This document shows positions 23,401 to 35,456 of a stretch of DNA of 64,000 bases, piece by piece. The stretch spans positions 10,230,001-10,294,000 of the forward strand of contig OZ005608.1 of the NCBI GenBank assembly GCA_963930655.1. The letters run 5' to 3'. The notes below the pieces were generated by a model. That model did no database searches, had not been told where the DNA came from, and worked only from the letters and a program-made list of their open reading frames with translations. The stretch's first letter is position 1. Each line of letters starts with the position of its first letter. This DNA is from Myrica gale (Eukaryota; Streptophyta; Magnoliopsida; Fagales; Myricaceae). Both the position numbers and the translations under genes were made by a program.

Positions 23401-26400
23401 CGCAAACCACGAGTGGCAACAAAAAATCCTTCGGGAGTCCCATTCACAAGAACCGAATATTTCACCGTAGAGATACAAAACTCGATCCATCTACACCACT
23501 TGACCCCAAAACCACATCTACTCAATATGTAAAGAAGGAAACTCCAGTTTACATGATCATAGACCTTGTGCACATCTAGTTTGCATAGCACACCAGATAA
23601 ATTAGAACGCATCCTGGAGTCAATGCACTCACTAGCAATAAGAACAGCATCAAGAATCTGTCTTCCCCTCACAAAGGCACTTTGCGAAGGAGAAATAATA
23701 GTATTCATGACCACCTTCATCCTATTGGCCAACACCTTGGCCAGAATTTTATAAACCCCTCCCACCAAGCTAATAGGCCGAAAGTCCTTCAATTCAACCG
23801 CTCCTTGGGAAATGTAACTTAAACACCATGATTCTTAAAGTTTCATTTTGAAGGAAAATATACAAGACAACACAACCACACATCAAGCAAGAGCTCGCAA
23901 ATGACAGATCTGAAAGTGGACCTAGGTCCTAGAAATCATAAAGCATGGCAGTCATGATAAAACTGCATTCGCAAATGCTAACATGTGAAAAAAATAAAAA
24001 AGATTACATCATCTTGCCAGAATCTTAAAACTAAATGTTATGACATACACGAATAGAAAAGCATACTAAAATAAAACCTCTCATAATTATTTTTTCATGA
24101 ACTAAAAACAAGCAGTCTATGCAGAAACCAATCTCTATGATTTTTGCGCCCCGGGGGAGGGGGGGGCGCAACTATTGAAGTAATTTATACCATAAAAGAT
24201 TTCCACTAGAAAGGTAATCAGCCCATAAGCTTGCTGAATCATTCATCAATTGCCATTTCTAAAGAATATAAATGCAAAAGCCTCAGCACTAAGTCTCAAA
24301 TTCAAATTCTTAAAAATTCTAACAGACAATTCAAGGACCACTTTCTCTGTCCTCAGGAATTTTTTCATCGACTTTAATCGTTAACATCGGATAGAAGCAT
24401 GAAACCTTAAGTTCAGCACCAGAGATTTCCAGAACATTGGTTCTCACATATTTTTAATAATATTTTCTTACTTGTAAAAAAAACTATTTAGCAGTTTCAA
24501 TGAGTTTTCGGAAAAGCTACGAATTTTCATAACTTTGTGTAAGAAGTTACAATGTTGAGAAGCTTCCTGATAAAGAAGATGTTTAGTGCTTTACAAAATG
24601 AAATGGATTAGCCACAAATAAATTCAGAAAACTACACACATGAAATTGCATGTATTAGAAGTTTGATTATTCTATTCAACTTTGTGACTACACATCTAAC
24701 ATGCAAAAGTTGAAGGAAACTTACTTTAATTCACTCCCACCAGACGGACCCTTTCCAGCTTCTTGACATAGCCTCTTTCTTGAACTCATGAAACTATAAA
24801 CCTTATCTGACCAACCACATGATTGCAAAACTGAAGAAGCTTCTTTCTTGAGACTACGATAGAATAAAAAAAAAACTGTCAAGCAAGGTAAACGTGCCTA
24901 ACCTAACAATCGAAAAGGCCCTAAAATTGAGACTAGCATATAAGAACCAGAAAAGAACACATCCTTCACTTATAACATGTCACATGAATTCTTAAACAAT
25001 AAAATGACAAGTCCTCATATGATATCAATGCAGGACATCTGGGACTGCTCACAAAATGCTCCAGCGGAATTAAAAGGCAAAAAGAGCCATCACAGAGAGC
25101 ATGAGAAAAAAAAAACAAACAAACAAAAAGACAAAAGTAGATGGCCCATATAGTTGTACAGCATGGCATCTCCCCCCCCCCCAAAAAAAAAAAAAACCAA
25201 CTTCCACAAGATAAAAGTGAAGCAGATTGCGAGGTCATGGATCCAAGCCAAAGTGCTACAAGAGTATCTATATTATGTAAACCATCTGACCTGAAACATT
25301 TTCCAAGCCTATGTGAGTAACTAGGAGACATAGAGACCCAAAGATCTCAATACTGACCATAACTGGTTGATGAGCTTGTTCATCGATAAGGCATTCAAAT
25401 CACTGCCACTTACATGCGTGGCTTTTAATGTGACCCCTAAAGCCTCCAACATGATTCAAGTTCATAATTCAAACTCCCACTCAACAAATTAACAATTCTC
25501 TCTCTAAGAACATAAGATGTAGGAAGCAAATGTATGACAGAACAGTAACCTTGATGTATCAAGGCAAAGGTAATGAGGACATGAAATAAATAGTGAGCAA
25601 GTTAGGTTCTTGACCAGACAAGTATTTTACAAGCAATGGAGTAAGAGCATAACGTACACTTCTTTCAGCTCTTCGACTTTTGCCTGTGATTGAGCATCCT
25701 GTGCAAACAAAATACAAGAGTTCTTCTTCGATTTTCTCTTACACCCTGAGATCTCAGAGTGGCCATTCACACCAGAACTCTCCAATTCATGGTGGTCAGG
25801 CTCATCCCTTGTCACCTTGGTCTTTATGCCATTACCTTCACCGATATCCGGTTCCACTAAATTAATATCACCACTCTGATTGTTGCCATTTTCAGTTATT
25901 AAGCCGAATTCTTTGCTGTTCTTAGCACCATCCGCATCAAATTTCTTGATCCTGTTAAAACCATTCATATTTACGGGTGATGCCACATCTTTTTCCCTTT
26001 TCTCTGTGTGAATTGAGTCTTTCACATCCCCATTTGTTACTGGGATTTTACCATTACAAATGTCAACTTTTATATCACCATTTGCAGGAGCTCTTTTCTT
26101 GGAATTGGAGTTTCCTATGTTAAACCTCATCTGTGGGCTAGAAGGCACTTTAACAACCTTAGATATTTTCGAAATATCCATCTCAGAAGACTGCTCGACA
26201 GATGCTTTTGCATGGACTGCTTTTGGTGGGAGAGCAGACTTTTTTACCGCCTCACTGCCATTGCAAGCACTAGCCTTTCTTCCATTCGAAGCAAGAGCAT
26301 TGCTGGCAGGTGCTGGCCTTTGGTTAGTACGAGAGAAGAAAAGAATATAAACCTTTTCTGACAAGACCTCCTGCAGTGTCGAAAGTGAGACAAAGGAATC

Positions 26401-29400
26401 ATTGCAGCAATACCACCGACCCATTGCATCCTGCGTACATATGGGAAAGAAAGATCAGTAAACTATTATTTTAGCTGCTTTCTTGAAGCTCATAACATTC
26501 AAAGATACCAGTACTGCATATGCAACCTTTATATAGGCGTAATAATGTCCAGACTCTTGTGAGTAGCCTGAATGCACAATAGTACCAAAGAGCTTATATT
26601 CCGGCCGTGGATCCTGAATTAGATAAAACCCAAAACAAATTAACTTCCCTGGAAAGGAAACACATAGTAATGTATCAAGCATGTAAAACCAATATAAATA
26701 CAAAGCAACCCCATGGGACAATAGTATCGATGAAGCATCCATACTAGGAGTCTGGTTATTATGCTAAGCACTATCGTGCTGAGCATGCTGAGCGACGGTT
26801 GAGATTAAAATCTTTAAAATTCAAGAGTTCAGATCACGCCACATCAATTAAAATGTTTTAAATGTTTTGTTTAACCACAGCCATCAGATCTCCAGTTTTT
26901 AATCTCAGTCGTCTCTCAACATGCTCAGCACAATAGTACTTAGCATAATAACCGAACTCTCCATACTAGCAACCAATTATATTTCTACCAAGTTGTACAC
27001 ATCAGTATCACATAAGGAATAGATCTTCTTTAAATTATGAACCATAAAATGAAGTGGCTAACATGCAAATTATTGAATTCCCAAGACTACTACGGGGGGC
27101 ACATTTCCATATTTGTTGTTGCAAACCACATCTCTAGGATCGCAGAGTTGATGCCTACATTAAATCTAACCGTAGTCACATACGCCTAGGGCTGCACAAC
27201 CACACCGGGAATTTCCAGTGGAACCGGCACCGGGTTACCGGTACCCAGCTTCATCGGTGTCGGTTTGAGATTTTTGACAAAAGCCGGTGGTATTCCCGGT
27301 TCCCGGGTTACCCGGCACCGGATTTCGGAGAACCTGGAATTTTTTTTATTCCCCCTTTCGGCGTTTCGAAACACTTGTCTCAACCTCGCTCGCTCTTTTA
27401 CCCCCAACTCTATCCCCCTCCACTCTCTTCCCTCTCCACGCATTCCCCACGGCCTCTCTCAACCACCGATAGTTCTCGTATCCCGATTCGGCGGCGAAAC
27501 TTTTCGTTCATTTTCTCCGAGATTCTGCTCCTCTTCGATGGCGAGCAGTGACACCCACGGGCCTTCCTCATCTCCTTCGCTGGAGAAGCAGTTCGAGGAC
27601 TTCCGCATTCAGCTCGAAGAGTCCGCAGGCCTGCGCGAGCGCATTCGAGCCGTGGTGATGGAGATTGAATCTACCACCAGGCTCATGTATGTCAGCCTCC
27701 TTCTGGTCCACCAGTCTCGCCCAACTCCTGGTAATACAACAATTTCCCCCGTTCAATATTTCATTTTATTTCCTAGATGTATATCATGGAATCGTATTTG
27801 TGTTCTGTTTGGTTAGTGAGAAAAATGGAGGAGAAAAGGTTGTGTTAGTGGAACGATGTTTAGTTATGAATATGTTGATGTTGCTTTTGTCTTTGTACTC
27901 ACGACAATAAAATTGGGCCATTCAATTTGGTAATGTTCACGGTTTAAAATGGAAACAAGAAGTTTCAAATGATATAGGCAGTTGAGGTGTGTATGTTTAC
28001 AACATCTAAGGAGTTGGTGCTTGGCTCCAGTAACTTTGATCTATGAATTGCTTGGCTCCAGTTTGATAATATATAGGGCCAGTTATGTGTTGAAAATAAT
28101 TTCTAGGTATCACCCTCTTCAGCTTTGGATGCCCAGATATTTTTTAACGTAGCAGTAACACTCTGCATCACAATAGAAGCTGAGTTATGTTCTGTGACAT
28201 CTTATTAATTTAAGTGTCCTTTTTCTGTGGTATTTACATTGTCCTTTGAATATCAATTTGATTGTATTACCCTTCAAATAATCTAAGAGATCAATTTTGT
28301 TCCTTTGGACATAATAATTAGGGTTGTCATCCTCCCATGCACTTTCAACTTAGCAGTTAACTATGAGTGGTACGTTCCCTGCTGTGGTTGTTTGATGTTT
28401 TCATAGTGTTAAAGAGAGACTTCTGAAAGCATTTCTGGTGGTGATGTGGATTATTACTTGCACTTTCTCTTCTTTTTCCTTTTCTTTTTAATGATATTGT
28501 TGGTAAGAATATATTTCAGAGTGTTATTGTTGTTTGCATTTCCTTTCCTTTGTAGATTCTTGTACCTATTGCTAATGGCACTGAGGAAATGGAAGCTGTG
28601 ATGATCATTGATATTCTTAGGCGAGCCAAAGCCAATGTTGTAGTAGCCTCTGTTGACCGCTGAGGTGGAGAGTTTAAAGGTACATAGTCGTACCTTGGAT
28701 GATAACAGTTAATATCGTACAAATGGATTTGTCTGTTGAGCTCTTTGAGTGTGTGATACCAATATTAAAAGAGAAAAAACCTGCACATAAGTTTTCCTAG
28801 AATCGAACATGTAATCTATAATGAATCTTAGTTGGAAATGTCTCTTTAATGGAGAAGTGACCACAAAGTTCAATTGCTGGAGCTAATGCATGTTGTTTCA
28901 AAAGCTTTGATTTTCTGTGAGTAGAATGACATAATGTGAAAAGTCTTCACATGCTTAAAATTTCAGCTTGGCACATGCATATTGATTGTTTCTGATCTTT
29001 GGATGACTTTTTGCTGTTCAGACTGTGTTTGGCCATATGCTCTGAAGATTTTAGGAGAATAGAAACAAAGAGAAGGAATTGAGTAGAATTGGATTGCTTG
29101 GGAAGAATTCAGCCCCAGATTTTTTTCTTTCGTTCTTATTGATAGGTTGTAGCCTTAAACATGGAAAAATCTTACAGTTAATACAATTGTTACATGACTA
29201 GAACTGTGTTCATTGAATGCTCTATTCTATGTCTTTTCTTTTCTTGCATTGTTTTCTCTTGAATGTCAATTACATTACATTGGGCCAAATGCGTAATATG
29301 CTAAAAAAAGGTCTAATATGAATGTAGGATAACCGGAAACCGCCACCGTTAAGGGCCGGTTTTTGCCCTTAACGGTGTAGGTGTAGGTGGCAATTTTTTG

Positions 29401-31725
29401 AAAACCGGCCTACCCGGTGTAGGTGCTGGTTTTAGCCAAAACCGGCACCTACACAGGGGTTGTGCAGCCCTACATACGCCTTAAGCTTGCGAGCTTATTG
29501 CAGGTGAGATATCATGATTGATTTGCGTTGGTAGGGTTTGAAACTATACAGCTTTTGCATTGGCTACTCTCTGTTTTTTTTTTGGGATTAGCTACTTGCC
29601 AAATAAAAGACCCCTGATTTTGCGTGGATTTTAGCTGACAAAAGTCAGGCGAATTGTGGAAAGTTTATTGTTTTTCTAATAATTTATCAAACTCTTTGAC
29701 AATGCAAGGAAATACAAACCCCACTCCTGAGTCTTTACTTTGACAATCAGGAAAATGCATCCCACTAAGGCATAATAAATTGCTCTCTTTTCACTGTTAT
29801 GCAGATTGAACTTCAAGATGCTAATTGTAAAAGGTAGTTATCTTTGAGCAGAGGAAGAAACATCCATCATAAAGATGAGAATCTTGGTAAGAGGTTGCTT
29901 GTTTCATTCTCTCCCTTTACATTCAGGTTGGAATTTTACTACTAGTTTGAGTGCTGCCACCACCCCCCCCCCACCCCCCGAAAAAAAAAACAAAAAGAAT
30001 AAAAAAAAACAAATGGTGGGTGTTGCAGGAGAAACTTCTCAAAATTTTAAGCAACTATTTGCAGGGCAAAAAAAAACTAAGATTACTTGATGCTTCAACT
30101 GACAGCCAATTTAGCAACTTCAGTGCAACTGCAAAACACACTATCTCATAGGCTAAATTCCCTATTACGTTGATTTTTTCCCTGTCATACATCTTCCTTG
30201 AAAGTAATTATACATTATGCTCAAGAAAATGTGCATTTTACTTCAAAAAAGCATGCGCTTGTGCTTTGTACCAGGCAGCTGTTGAGCTCTAGGAAAGAGG
30301 TTGTCAAATAGTCAGTTACAATCAACCCACCAACAGACTAGTTTAGCACCAGTCTTGTCAAAAGGTGCTTTGTGCCAGGCTCCAGAGATCACCAGCTGCT
30401 TGAATCAATATTATACTCATGCAAGATGGCCCATGGCCCATCTGCTTCTTATGAAATCAATGTAACTCCTTTTGAAATCACCAATTCAACAAATACATCT
30501 TGAAGAATTTTGTCAAGTCAACAGGTGCCTCATTTGTACAGGAATTATTAAACCTTGAATATAGTTATGAACAAATTATGTATGAGACGCCTCCTATGAC
30601 CTTTGTACAAACTACACTTAGCAGAAAACTAAAAATCATACCTGGCTTGCTTTACACATGAAACTTGAAAGCACCAAAACCTCTTCAAATGCAATGACCT
30701 TATCAATCTTCCCCCCGAATATGCCCTCAAATCTCTGCCAACAAAATCCAACAATATCAATTTCATTAGAAAGAAATGAAATGCATTGTTACTAAGCTGC
30801 TAACTTAATCCATGGTCGCAAACAAAACCCACCTTGAGCTGAATAACAAGCACATTGGGGGCTTGCAGTATTGACATTTGCTTCGTTGCTGCCACCAGTT
30901 TCTTACAACTACACATGCATAAGTTTATCAATCAAAATATTGCAATAACAGTATAAAACTCAATCGGATGACAACGAGAGTGAGTGACTTACTTGTCACA
31001 CTTGTACTTATTGTTGTCATCCAAAACCTCGGGCTGGAAGAACCTTTGTAATGCCTCTTTAAGCGAATTACTAAGCAAAACATCAAGACTAACATCCATT
31101 ATCTCATCAACCTTATTCGACTCGTTGCCACAAGAAAGACACTTCACCTGGCTCTGCAACGCACCCCCAAAAATCTCCTTCACCACTGTAGTACTACTAC
31201 CAGCAGTTTGATCACCTCCCTTAGAGTTGCAGCGCCGCTGCTGCAACTTCTTGAGGCGGAGGCACGTGTTGTGGCAGGCATCGATAACGTAGCGCAGAAA
31301 CTCGTGCGCGTCCTCCTGACGACCGCACCGGAAGTTCTCAGCGAAGATCCTGAGGCAGCTCTGGATCTTCGAGGGTGCATCCAGGGTGAGTTCCACGCTG
31401 AGAGACCGTGCAATCCACTTCTCGAGTATGCAGAACGGACAGTCCCGCACCGAATCGCCTGCGCCAAAAATTCAACCGAATCAACAACAAGAAAAAAAAA
31501 GAACTGAAAATTAGGGCAAAGAAAGGAAAAGCAGTTATACATACATAGAGATGAGTGCTGGCATTTGAGGCAGAAATTGGCGAGGGGAGGTGTGTAGGTG
31601 AGGCACTGGAGGACGCTGTTGAGATAGCAGGAGTTGCCAAGGTTCTTGAGCCCTAGAGGGGGGCCAGTCTTGCGCTTCGGACTGAGAAGACTCGGCTGCC
31701 AAGTCATTTGCATTTGCAAGGCCAT
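20426..31725 (-). CDS. UBP25: Ubiquitin carboxyl-terminal hydrolase, UBP25 type (complete, 8 exons)
   Basis: Cysteine protease of the USP/C19 family that removes ubiquitin from proteins. Exons in coding order: 31545-31725, 30993-31458, 30833-30908, 30642-30734, 26527-26613, 25658-26430, 24725-24853, 20426-20558. All introns are GT-AG and all phases agree, giving 1,938 bp or 645 aa, close to the roughly 660 aa of Arabidopsis UBP25. The catalytic Cys is in [12 protein letters not shown] (C33), the His is in SGHYYAY (H295) and WYCCNDS supplies N311/D312. Two CxxC pairs (VKCLSCG, YKCDNC) form the zinc-binding finger. Residues 320-560 are a low-complexity tail, and the end ([22 protein letters not shown]) matches the conserved C-terminus. 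A TAA right after exon 7 is the donor GTAAGT, not the stop. Introns 4 and 7 are each about 4 kb because of transposons. No disabling change was seen. Confidence 0.93.
21582..21597. repeat. LINE target-site duplication, 3' side
   Basis: TTGGGAAATGTAACTT, identical to 23805-23820. It flanks the poly-A end of the minus-strand LINE. Confidence 0.93.
21598..23804 (-). mobile_element. 5'-truncated L1-type LINE in UBP25 intron 7
   Basis: A 2.2-kb non-LTR retrotransposon in the same orientation as UBP25. It has a poly-A tail (T run 21596-21606 on plus), a TAATAAAGTTTCCCTTATC 3' end typical of plant L1, and a 16-bp duplication at both ends. The minus strand carries reverse transcriptase ([30 protein letters not shown] near 23400, FADDTLILC near 23230) and a zf-RVT-like C-terminus (22100-22330). 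It starts inside reverse transcriptase, so the endonuclease and ORF1 are missing, and it has frameshifts. It was dead on arrival. Confidence 0.95.
23805..23820. repeat. LINE target-site duplication, 5' side
   Basis: TTGGGAAATGTAACTT, an exact copy of 21582-21597. Confidence 0.93.
26739..26969. mobile_element. Mutator-like MITE with about 60-bp inverted ends, in UBP25 intron 4
   Basis: The element body is 26748-26960 (213 bp), flanked by the 9-bp direct repeat CCATACTAG (26739-26747 and 26961-26969). The inverted ends share GGTTATTATGCTAAG and a following GTGCTGAGCATG, then GAGATTAAAA, over about 60 bp. The extreme bases match less well. A 9-bp duplication is typical of Mutator-like elements. 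No coding capacity. Confidence 0.88.
27179..27186. repeat. hAT target-site duplication, left
   Basis: CATACGCC, identical to 29473-29480. An 8-bp duplication is the hAT signature. Confidence 0.95.
27538..27730 (+). pseudogene. Captured translin N-terminal exon
   Basis: From ATG 27538 the frame reads [20 protein letters not shown], then [15 protein letters not shown] and [11 protein letters not shown]. This is the N-terminal helical part of translin, a nucleic-acid-binding protein (about 240-310 aa in plants) that partners TRAX. It stops at a GT that was probably the original donor. About 90 bp of likely 5' untranslated sequence precedes it. Only about a quarter of the protein is present, so it cannot be a working translin. 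The N-terminal frame is intact. Confidence 0.85.
28556..28685 (+). pseudogene. Captured DJ-1/PfpI-family exon
   Basis: After an acceptor-like TTTGTAG the frame reads [20 protein letters not shown], then [14 protein letters not shown], the N-terminal strand-helix unit of plant DJ-1 homologues (glutamine-amidotransferase-like fold, linked to oxidative-stress protection and deglycase activity). A TGA follows shortly (near 28662). The nucleophile-elbow cysteine and the rest of the domain are absent. It is a single captured exon. Confidence 0.85.
29473..29480. repeat. hAT target-site duplication, right
   Basis: CATACGCC, an exact copy of 27179-27186. Confidence 0.95.
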
Positions 31726-32237
31726 CAAAGAGAACGACCTCCTGCCTCACCTTTCTTTGACGCATCAGACAGCGTCGTCTCCGAAGTGCAAGTCCCCGAA
31801 CGCCACCACAATCGCATCGCTCTCCCAGTCGTCCTCTTTCTGGAGACTTCTCAGAAAAAAAAAATTAGGAAAAAATTAAATGGACTCTATTGTGTACACG
31901 ATTATTTTTATAATGAGAAGCACGAAAAATTGGAGAGAAAGGCTCTCTCAGAAGAGAAAAAATAAGAAGAAATAAGAAGAAGAGGAAGGGGAAGAAGAAA
32001 AAAAGAAGCGCCACCGTGTTTCCAAAACCCAAATCCCTCCCCACGAGTCAGATGGTGAAAGGGTTCATAATCCCCCTTCGGCCTTTCCACTCCCTGACCT
32101 TTTTGGGTTCGCAGTGGATTGGGCTGTAAAATTGTAAATGAACCTTGCATGAACGGCCCGAACTCGGGCTCCAACGAAACGAGTCAAGTTCTACCATCAG
32201 GATGATGCTAAAACGAGTCTAAGATTAAGAGGTTTTT
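31726..32237. promoter_or_regulatory. UBP25 upstream region
   Basis: The roughly 500 bases between the UBP25 start codon and the LINE derivative should hold the 5' untranslated region and core promoter (minus-strand direction). An A-rich block at 31855-31880 and a purine-rich GAAGAAGAGG stretch near 31970-32010 (pyrimidine-rich on the coding strand) are visible. No TATA box is clear. Confidence 0.45.
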
Positions 32238-34150
32238 TTCCTATAAGTAAGTCAACCTCATTAAAAAGAATAAAAATAAAGAACACACAACAACGGAGTC
32301 AACAATACAAGAGAATATACTGAATAACTCAAATACAAACAAACTAGAAAACTAATAAAAAAAAGACCCAAAGAACGCCAAGAACTCTCATCCACCCTCA
32401 ACCCACTAGCCAACAAGATTCTCCCAATAACTTCCAAGAACTCCCACCCAACAAGACTCGCAAAAAACAAAATCACCCTCAACTCACTAGCCAACAAGAC
32501 TCTCCCAAGAACTCCCACCCACCCTCAACCCTATAGCCACCCAAACGCGGCCACCCAAACGATTCTTATAGCAGTTCAACCCATAGCTCTTAGTCTTCCT
32601 AGCGATCGAAGAAGACCCTTCACAGTTAACCAAAGACTTCAATCCCTGCAACTCCCTGAACATCTTCCCCCATGATTTTCTAGACTTTTTCGAACTAAGC
32701 TGCACCCGATCGCGTTCCAACGCTGCAAAGAGATCCTTCAGGTTTTCCTCTTGACCACCACACAACAGCCCAACCATATGACTCACTGAGGAAACCATAT
32801 CCAATCAGGGCTGGGGCACCCACCGAAGGACCGGGCCCCTCCCCCTCCTGGGCCTGACCATTGCAAACTGGGGAACCCTGAAGCCCCTGGGAGCCCTGGA
32901 GGCCCGAGATCAAGACAAGTTGACCTGGCAGGTTCAAGAATTCCACCGAAGGACCGGGCCCTTGACTACCTGATGACTCTCGACGCCTTCACTCTGGGCC
33001 TTCGACTGGCGCGGCCTGGTCTCACAGGAAGGAAAAACGATAGGATCCGAGGCAAGCCTAGAGCCAAGCCTGGTATGCCCGGTATGGCCAGCAGTGCCCT
33101 GGATGCCGGGGATGACCAACAGACCGGGGTGAAGCTCCACACCAACAGGCGCAAGCAACTGGATCGATGGGCCGGACTCACAAATAGGTGAGTGAGACCG
33201 ACGACCCAATTCGAGAGAACCCGAACCAACGAGCTGAGAACCTCAAACCAAGGAACACAAAGCCTTACGGGGTTCCACTACAAATTTGAAAAGGTTGTCC
33301 AGCTCAGCATGCAGACGCAATAAATGCTCCCATAACCCCCTTCTAACCTAGCCGTCACAGCAGGCCCAAAGAGGCATCATTACTATTGGAAGTCACGAGA
33401 CCTACGCTAACCTTTGCAGAGGCAACCATAGGGAAACCAACTGGCGCCGCCCTTGTCAGGTTACTGTTGCTAGCGTGATGCTTACGAAGCTCCCCCACAC
33501 CCTCCACCTTCATCTCCGACGAGCCACCCCTCACCAGCTGGGCAAAGGAAACGCCCTACCTAACCTCTAACACTGCATGCCCCGAGCTTGTTCGATGTAG
33601 CTCACTAATAACAGAAATCATCTCCTCACAAGACTGAGTGAAGGCCTGTCAGTCAACGCTCGATCTCCCAGCAGGGATCCTTACTGTTCCCCTCCGCCGT
33701 CTGTCCCCAAATTCCACCAACACAAGGTATCTACCATGCTTCATTCGAGCATTTCTGGGCAAGAAAACGCACGCGAGGATTCATTGAACTTCAACGAGAT
33801 ATCTTTGTCGGCGTTCCCCTCCACCAGTTTGCCAAAGAGGTTGGCAAGCCAAACCACCCCATATCTTCCAATACGAACGGAACTCTACGACTTCAGACTC
33901 AGCTCCAATAACATAACGAGACCCAACTTGCTAACCTAGAAATGAAACGTCTTCACCTCAATCACTAAACTACAGAAAAAAGTCATCGCTTGATTTCAAC
34001 TTCTCGATACACCAAACACGCCATCAACTCCGGTAATAGGACAGTAGGTGGCAGAGGCATTTAGGGCAAAGGAATACTCTCGATCAAACAACGGCAGAAA
34101 GAGAGGGTGGGCGAAGTCGAGGGAGAGCTTTTAGAAGAGGGAAGATTGTG
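32238..34150 (-). mobile_element. LINE derivative retaining ORF1-like sequence but lacking ORF2
   Basis: On the minus strand the segment ends in a short poly-A (T run at 32233-32239) after TTTTTAATGAGGTTGACTTA, an L1-like 3' end. Upstream, 32560-32830 reads VSHMVGLLCGG, KKSRKSWGKMFRELQGLKSL and VNCEG, resembling the segment just before ORF2 in plant LINEs. 33400-33740 reads RYLVLVEFGDRRRRGTVRIP like ORF1. No endonuclease or reverse transcriptase lies between, so ORF2 appears deleted. A repeated GGGAGTTCTTGG(G/A)A block (32370-32520) fills the join. Several stops are present. The 5' end is uncertain. Possible imperfect flanking repeats lie at about 32220-32232 and 34180-34194. Confidence 0.6.
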
Positions 34151-34739
34151 ATACCTCAATCTCATCTAAACTAAAGATTATGAGAGGTTTGTTTTGTAAA
34201 GATTTTTAAGATTTTGATAAAAGTGTGAATATTTATGTAGATGAGAGTTTTATATATTTTTGTGTAAAAGATGTTTATTTTATACCTTTATTGAATCCTA
34301 TTATATTTTAAAATATTTTTACAAATGAACATGCCTTTAGACTCAGAAACAAAATTCTAATAAGTTTGACTCGGCTTATTTGAACTTGTTTAAAGTTGAT
34401 AATATATAAAAACATGTAGACTATTATGTTTATTTGATATCTACGTATCATATTTTCTTATGTTATATATATTATCTATGTTAGGTGTATATTCTGTGTT
34501 TTTATAATATTATAATGCCTTTAAAGTAACTTATATAAATTAATATATTTCATTCCGTTATCATTTTATCATGCAATTTATAAAATATATTTGGTTATCA
34601 CATGTGTAATTAAATATTTATTTATTTATATAAAATATTTTTTAATTGTTTGTCAGTTTATATAGTATTAATGTATGTATATCTAGTTTTAGTTTTAGTT
34701 CAAAAGCAATGTTCCTTTTCTTAAAACATAATTTCCAAT
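34151..34739. other. AT-rich intergenic DNA
   Basis: No gene or clear repeat boundary. Contains a GAGAGGTTTGTTTTG segment (34188-34202) and long AT-rich stretches. Confidence 0.4.
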
Positions 34740-35422
34740 TGACTTAATTAATGTATGTATACATGAAATATGCCCTCAAAACTAATTATTTAGAATAATT
34801 ATGAGATAATAATTTCTTTTATTGTCACATGTATTTAATACTTATTGGGTATATTATGTTGCAGCATAAGATATTACACAGTTATATTGTTAAGTGACAT
34901 TGCAGAAAAATCATGTCAATGATTAATGAATCAAAAGGTAGAGAGTATGATTTTTTGGTTCCTTATTCATTTGACGGTTGTTTTAGACCGAAATATATAT
35001 TTATGTATAAATATGTATACACTCGTTGTGACTATTAAATATAATGATGGACTCCGTTATTGAGGTAGTGACCTTAAGCAGACGAATAAGTGCACTATAA
35101 GAGTATATGCACTGAACATGATCAAATGTATTCACATTATGAAAATGATCACTGATGGCGAGAATGATATTCAACACAATTAGCTCATGATATTCTTAGA
35201 CATGAGAGATTTATGCAAATCTGTTTGTTATGTATTTGTGCTTTAACCGATAAGACGTTTGGTGATGATTTTTCGAGGTAAATATTCGAGACAATATTGG
35301 GTCTTGTGCATGATAAATTGGTTTGTATACATACTCAACAAGGAATCTATCAGTCTCTTTGTGAGACAACATATACAATATATATGTATAGAGTTGAACT
35401 CGAAAAGAAATTTTTGACCAGA

Positions 35423-35456
<34 letters not shown>

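Larger units (their letters stand above)
20559..24724 (-). other. UBP25 intron 7, enlarged by a LINE
   Basis: The donor GTAAGT (24724-24719, minus strand) and an acceptor ending CAG at 20559 frame a 4.2-kb intron. Removing the LINE and one duplication leaves about 1.9 kb of AT-rich sequence. A poly-C/G run at 24150-24168 is the only oddity. Confidence 0.85.
27187..29472 (+). mobile_element. Non-autonomous hAT element carrying translin and DJ-1 gene fragments (Pack-hAT)
   Basis: A 2,286-bp element in UBP25 intron 4 with perfect 15-bp terminal inverted repeats (TAGGGCTGCACAACC) and an exact 8-bp CATACGCC duplication. Both subterminal regions are dense in ACCGG/CCGGT motifs (27215-27330 and 29330-29455), which in hAT elements bind transposase. 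No transposase is encoded. Instead the plus strand holds the first coding exon and probable upstream region of a translin gene and one exon of a DJ-1-family gene, in the same orientation as each other and antisense to UBP25. Splice-like signals remain at both fragments (GT after 27730, TAG before 28556), so a chimeric transcript is conceivable. Confidence 0.93.

Noticed and set aside
24721-24723. TAA as the stop of UBP25 after exon 7
   Set aside because: The TAA is part of a consensus donor GTAAGT, and an in-phase exon 8 (20426-20558) encodes the conserved C-terminus.
25140-25200. Poly-C/poly-A run as a terminator or poly-A tail of a retrocopy
   Set aside because: No coding sequence or duplication beside it; simple-sequence drift within UBP25 intron 6.
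28556-28685. Functional DJ-1 gene
   Set aside because: Only one exon, a stop soon after it, and perfect hAT ends around it; it is a captured fragment.
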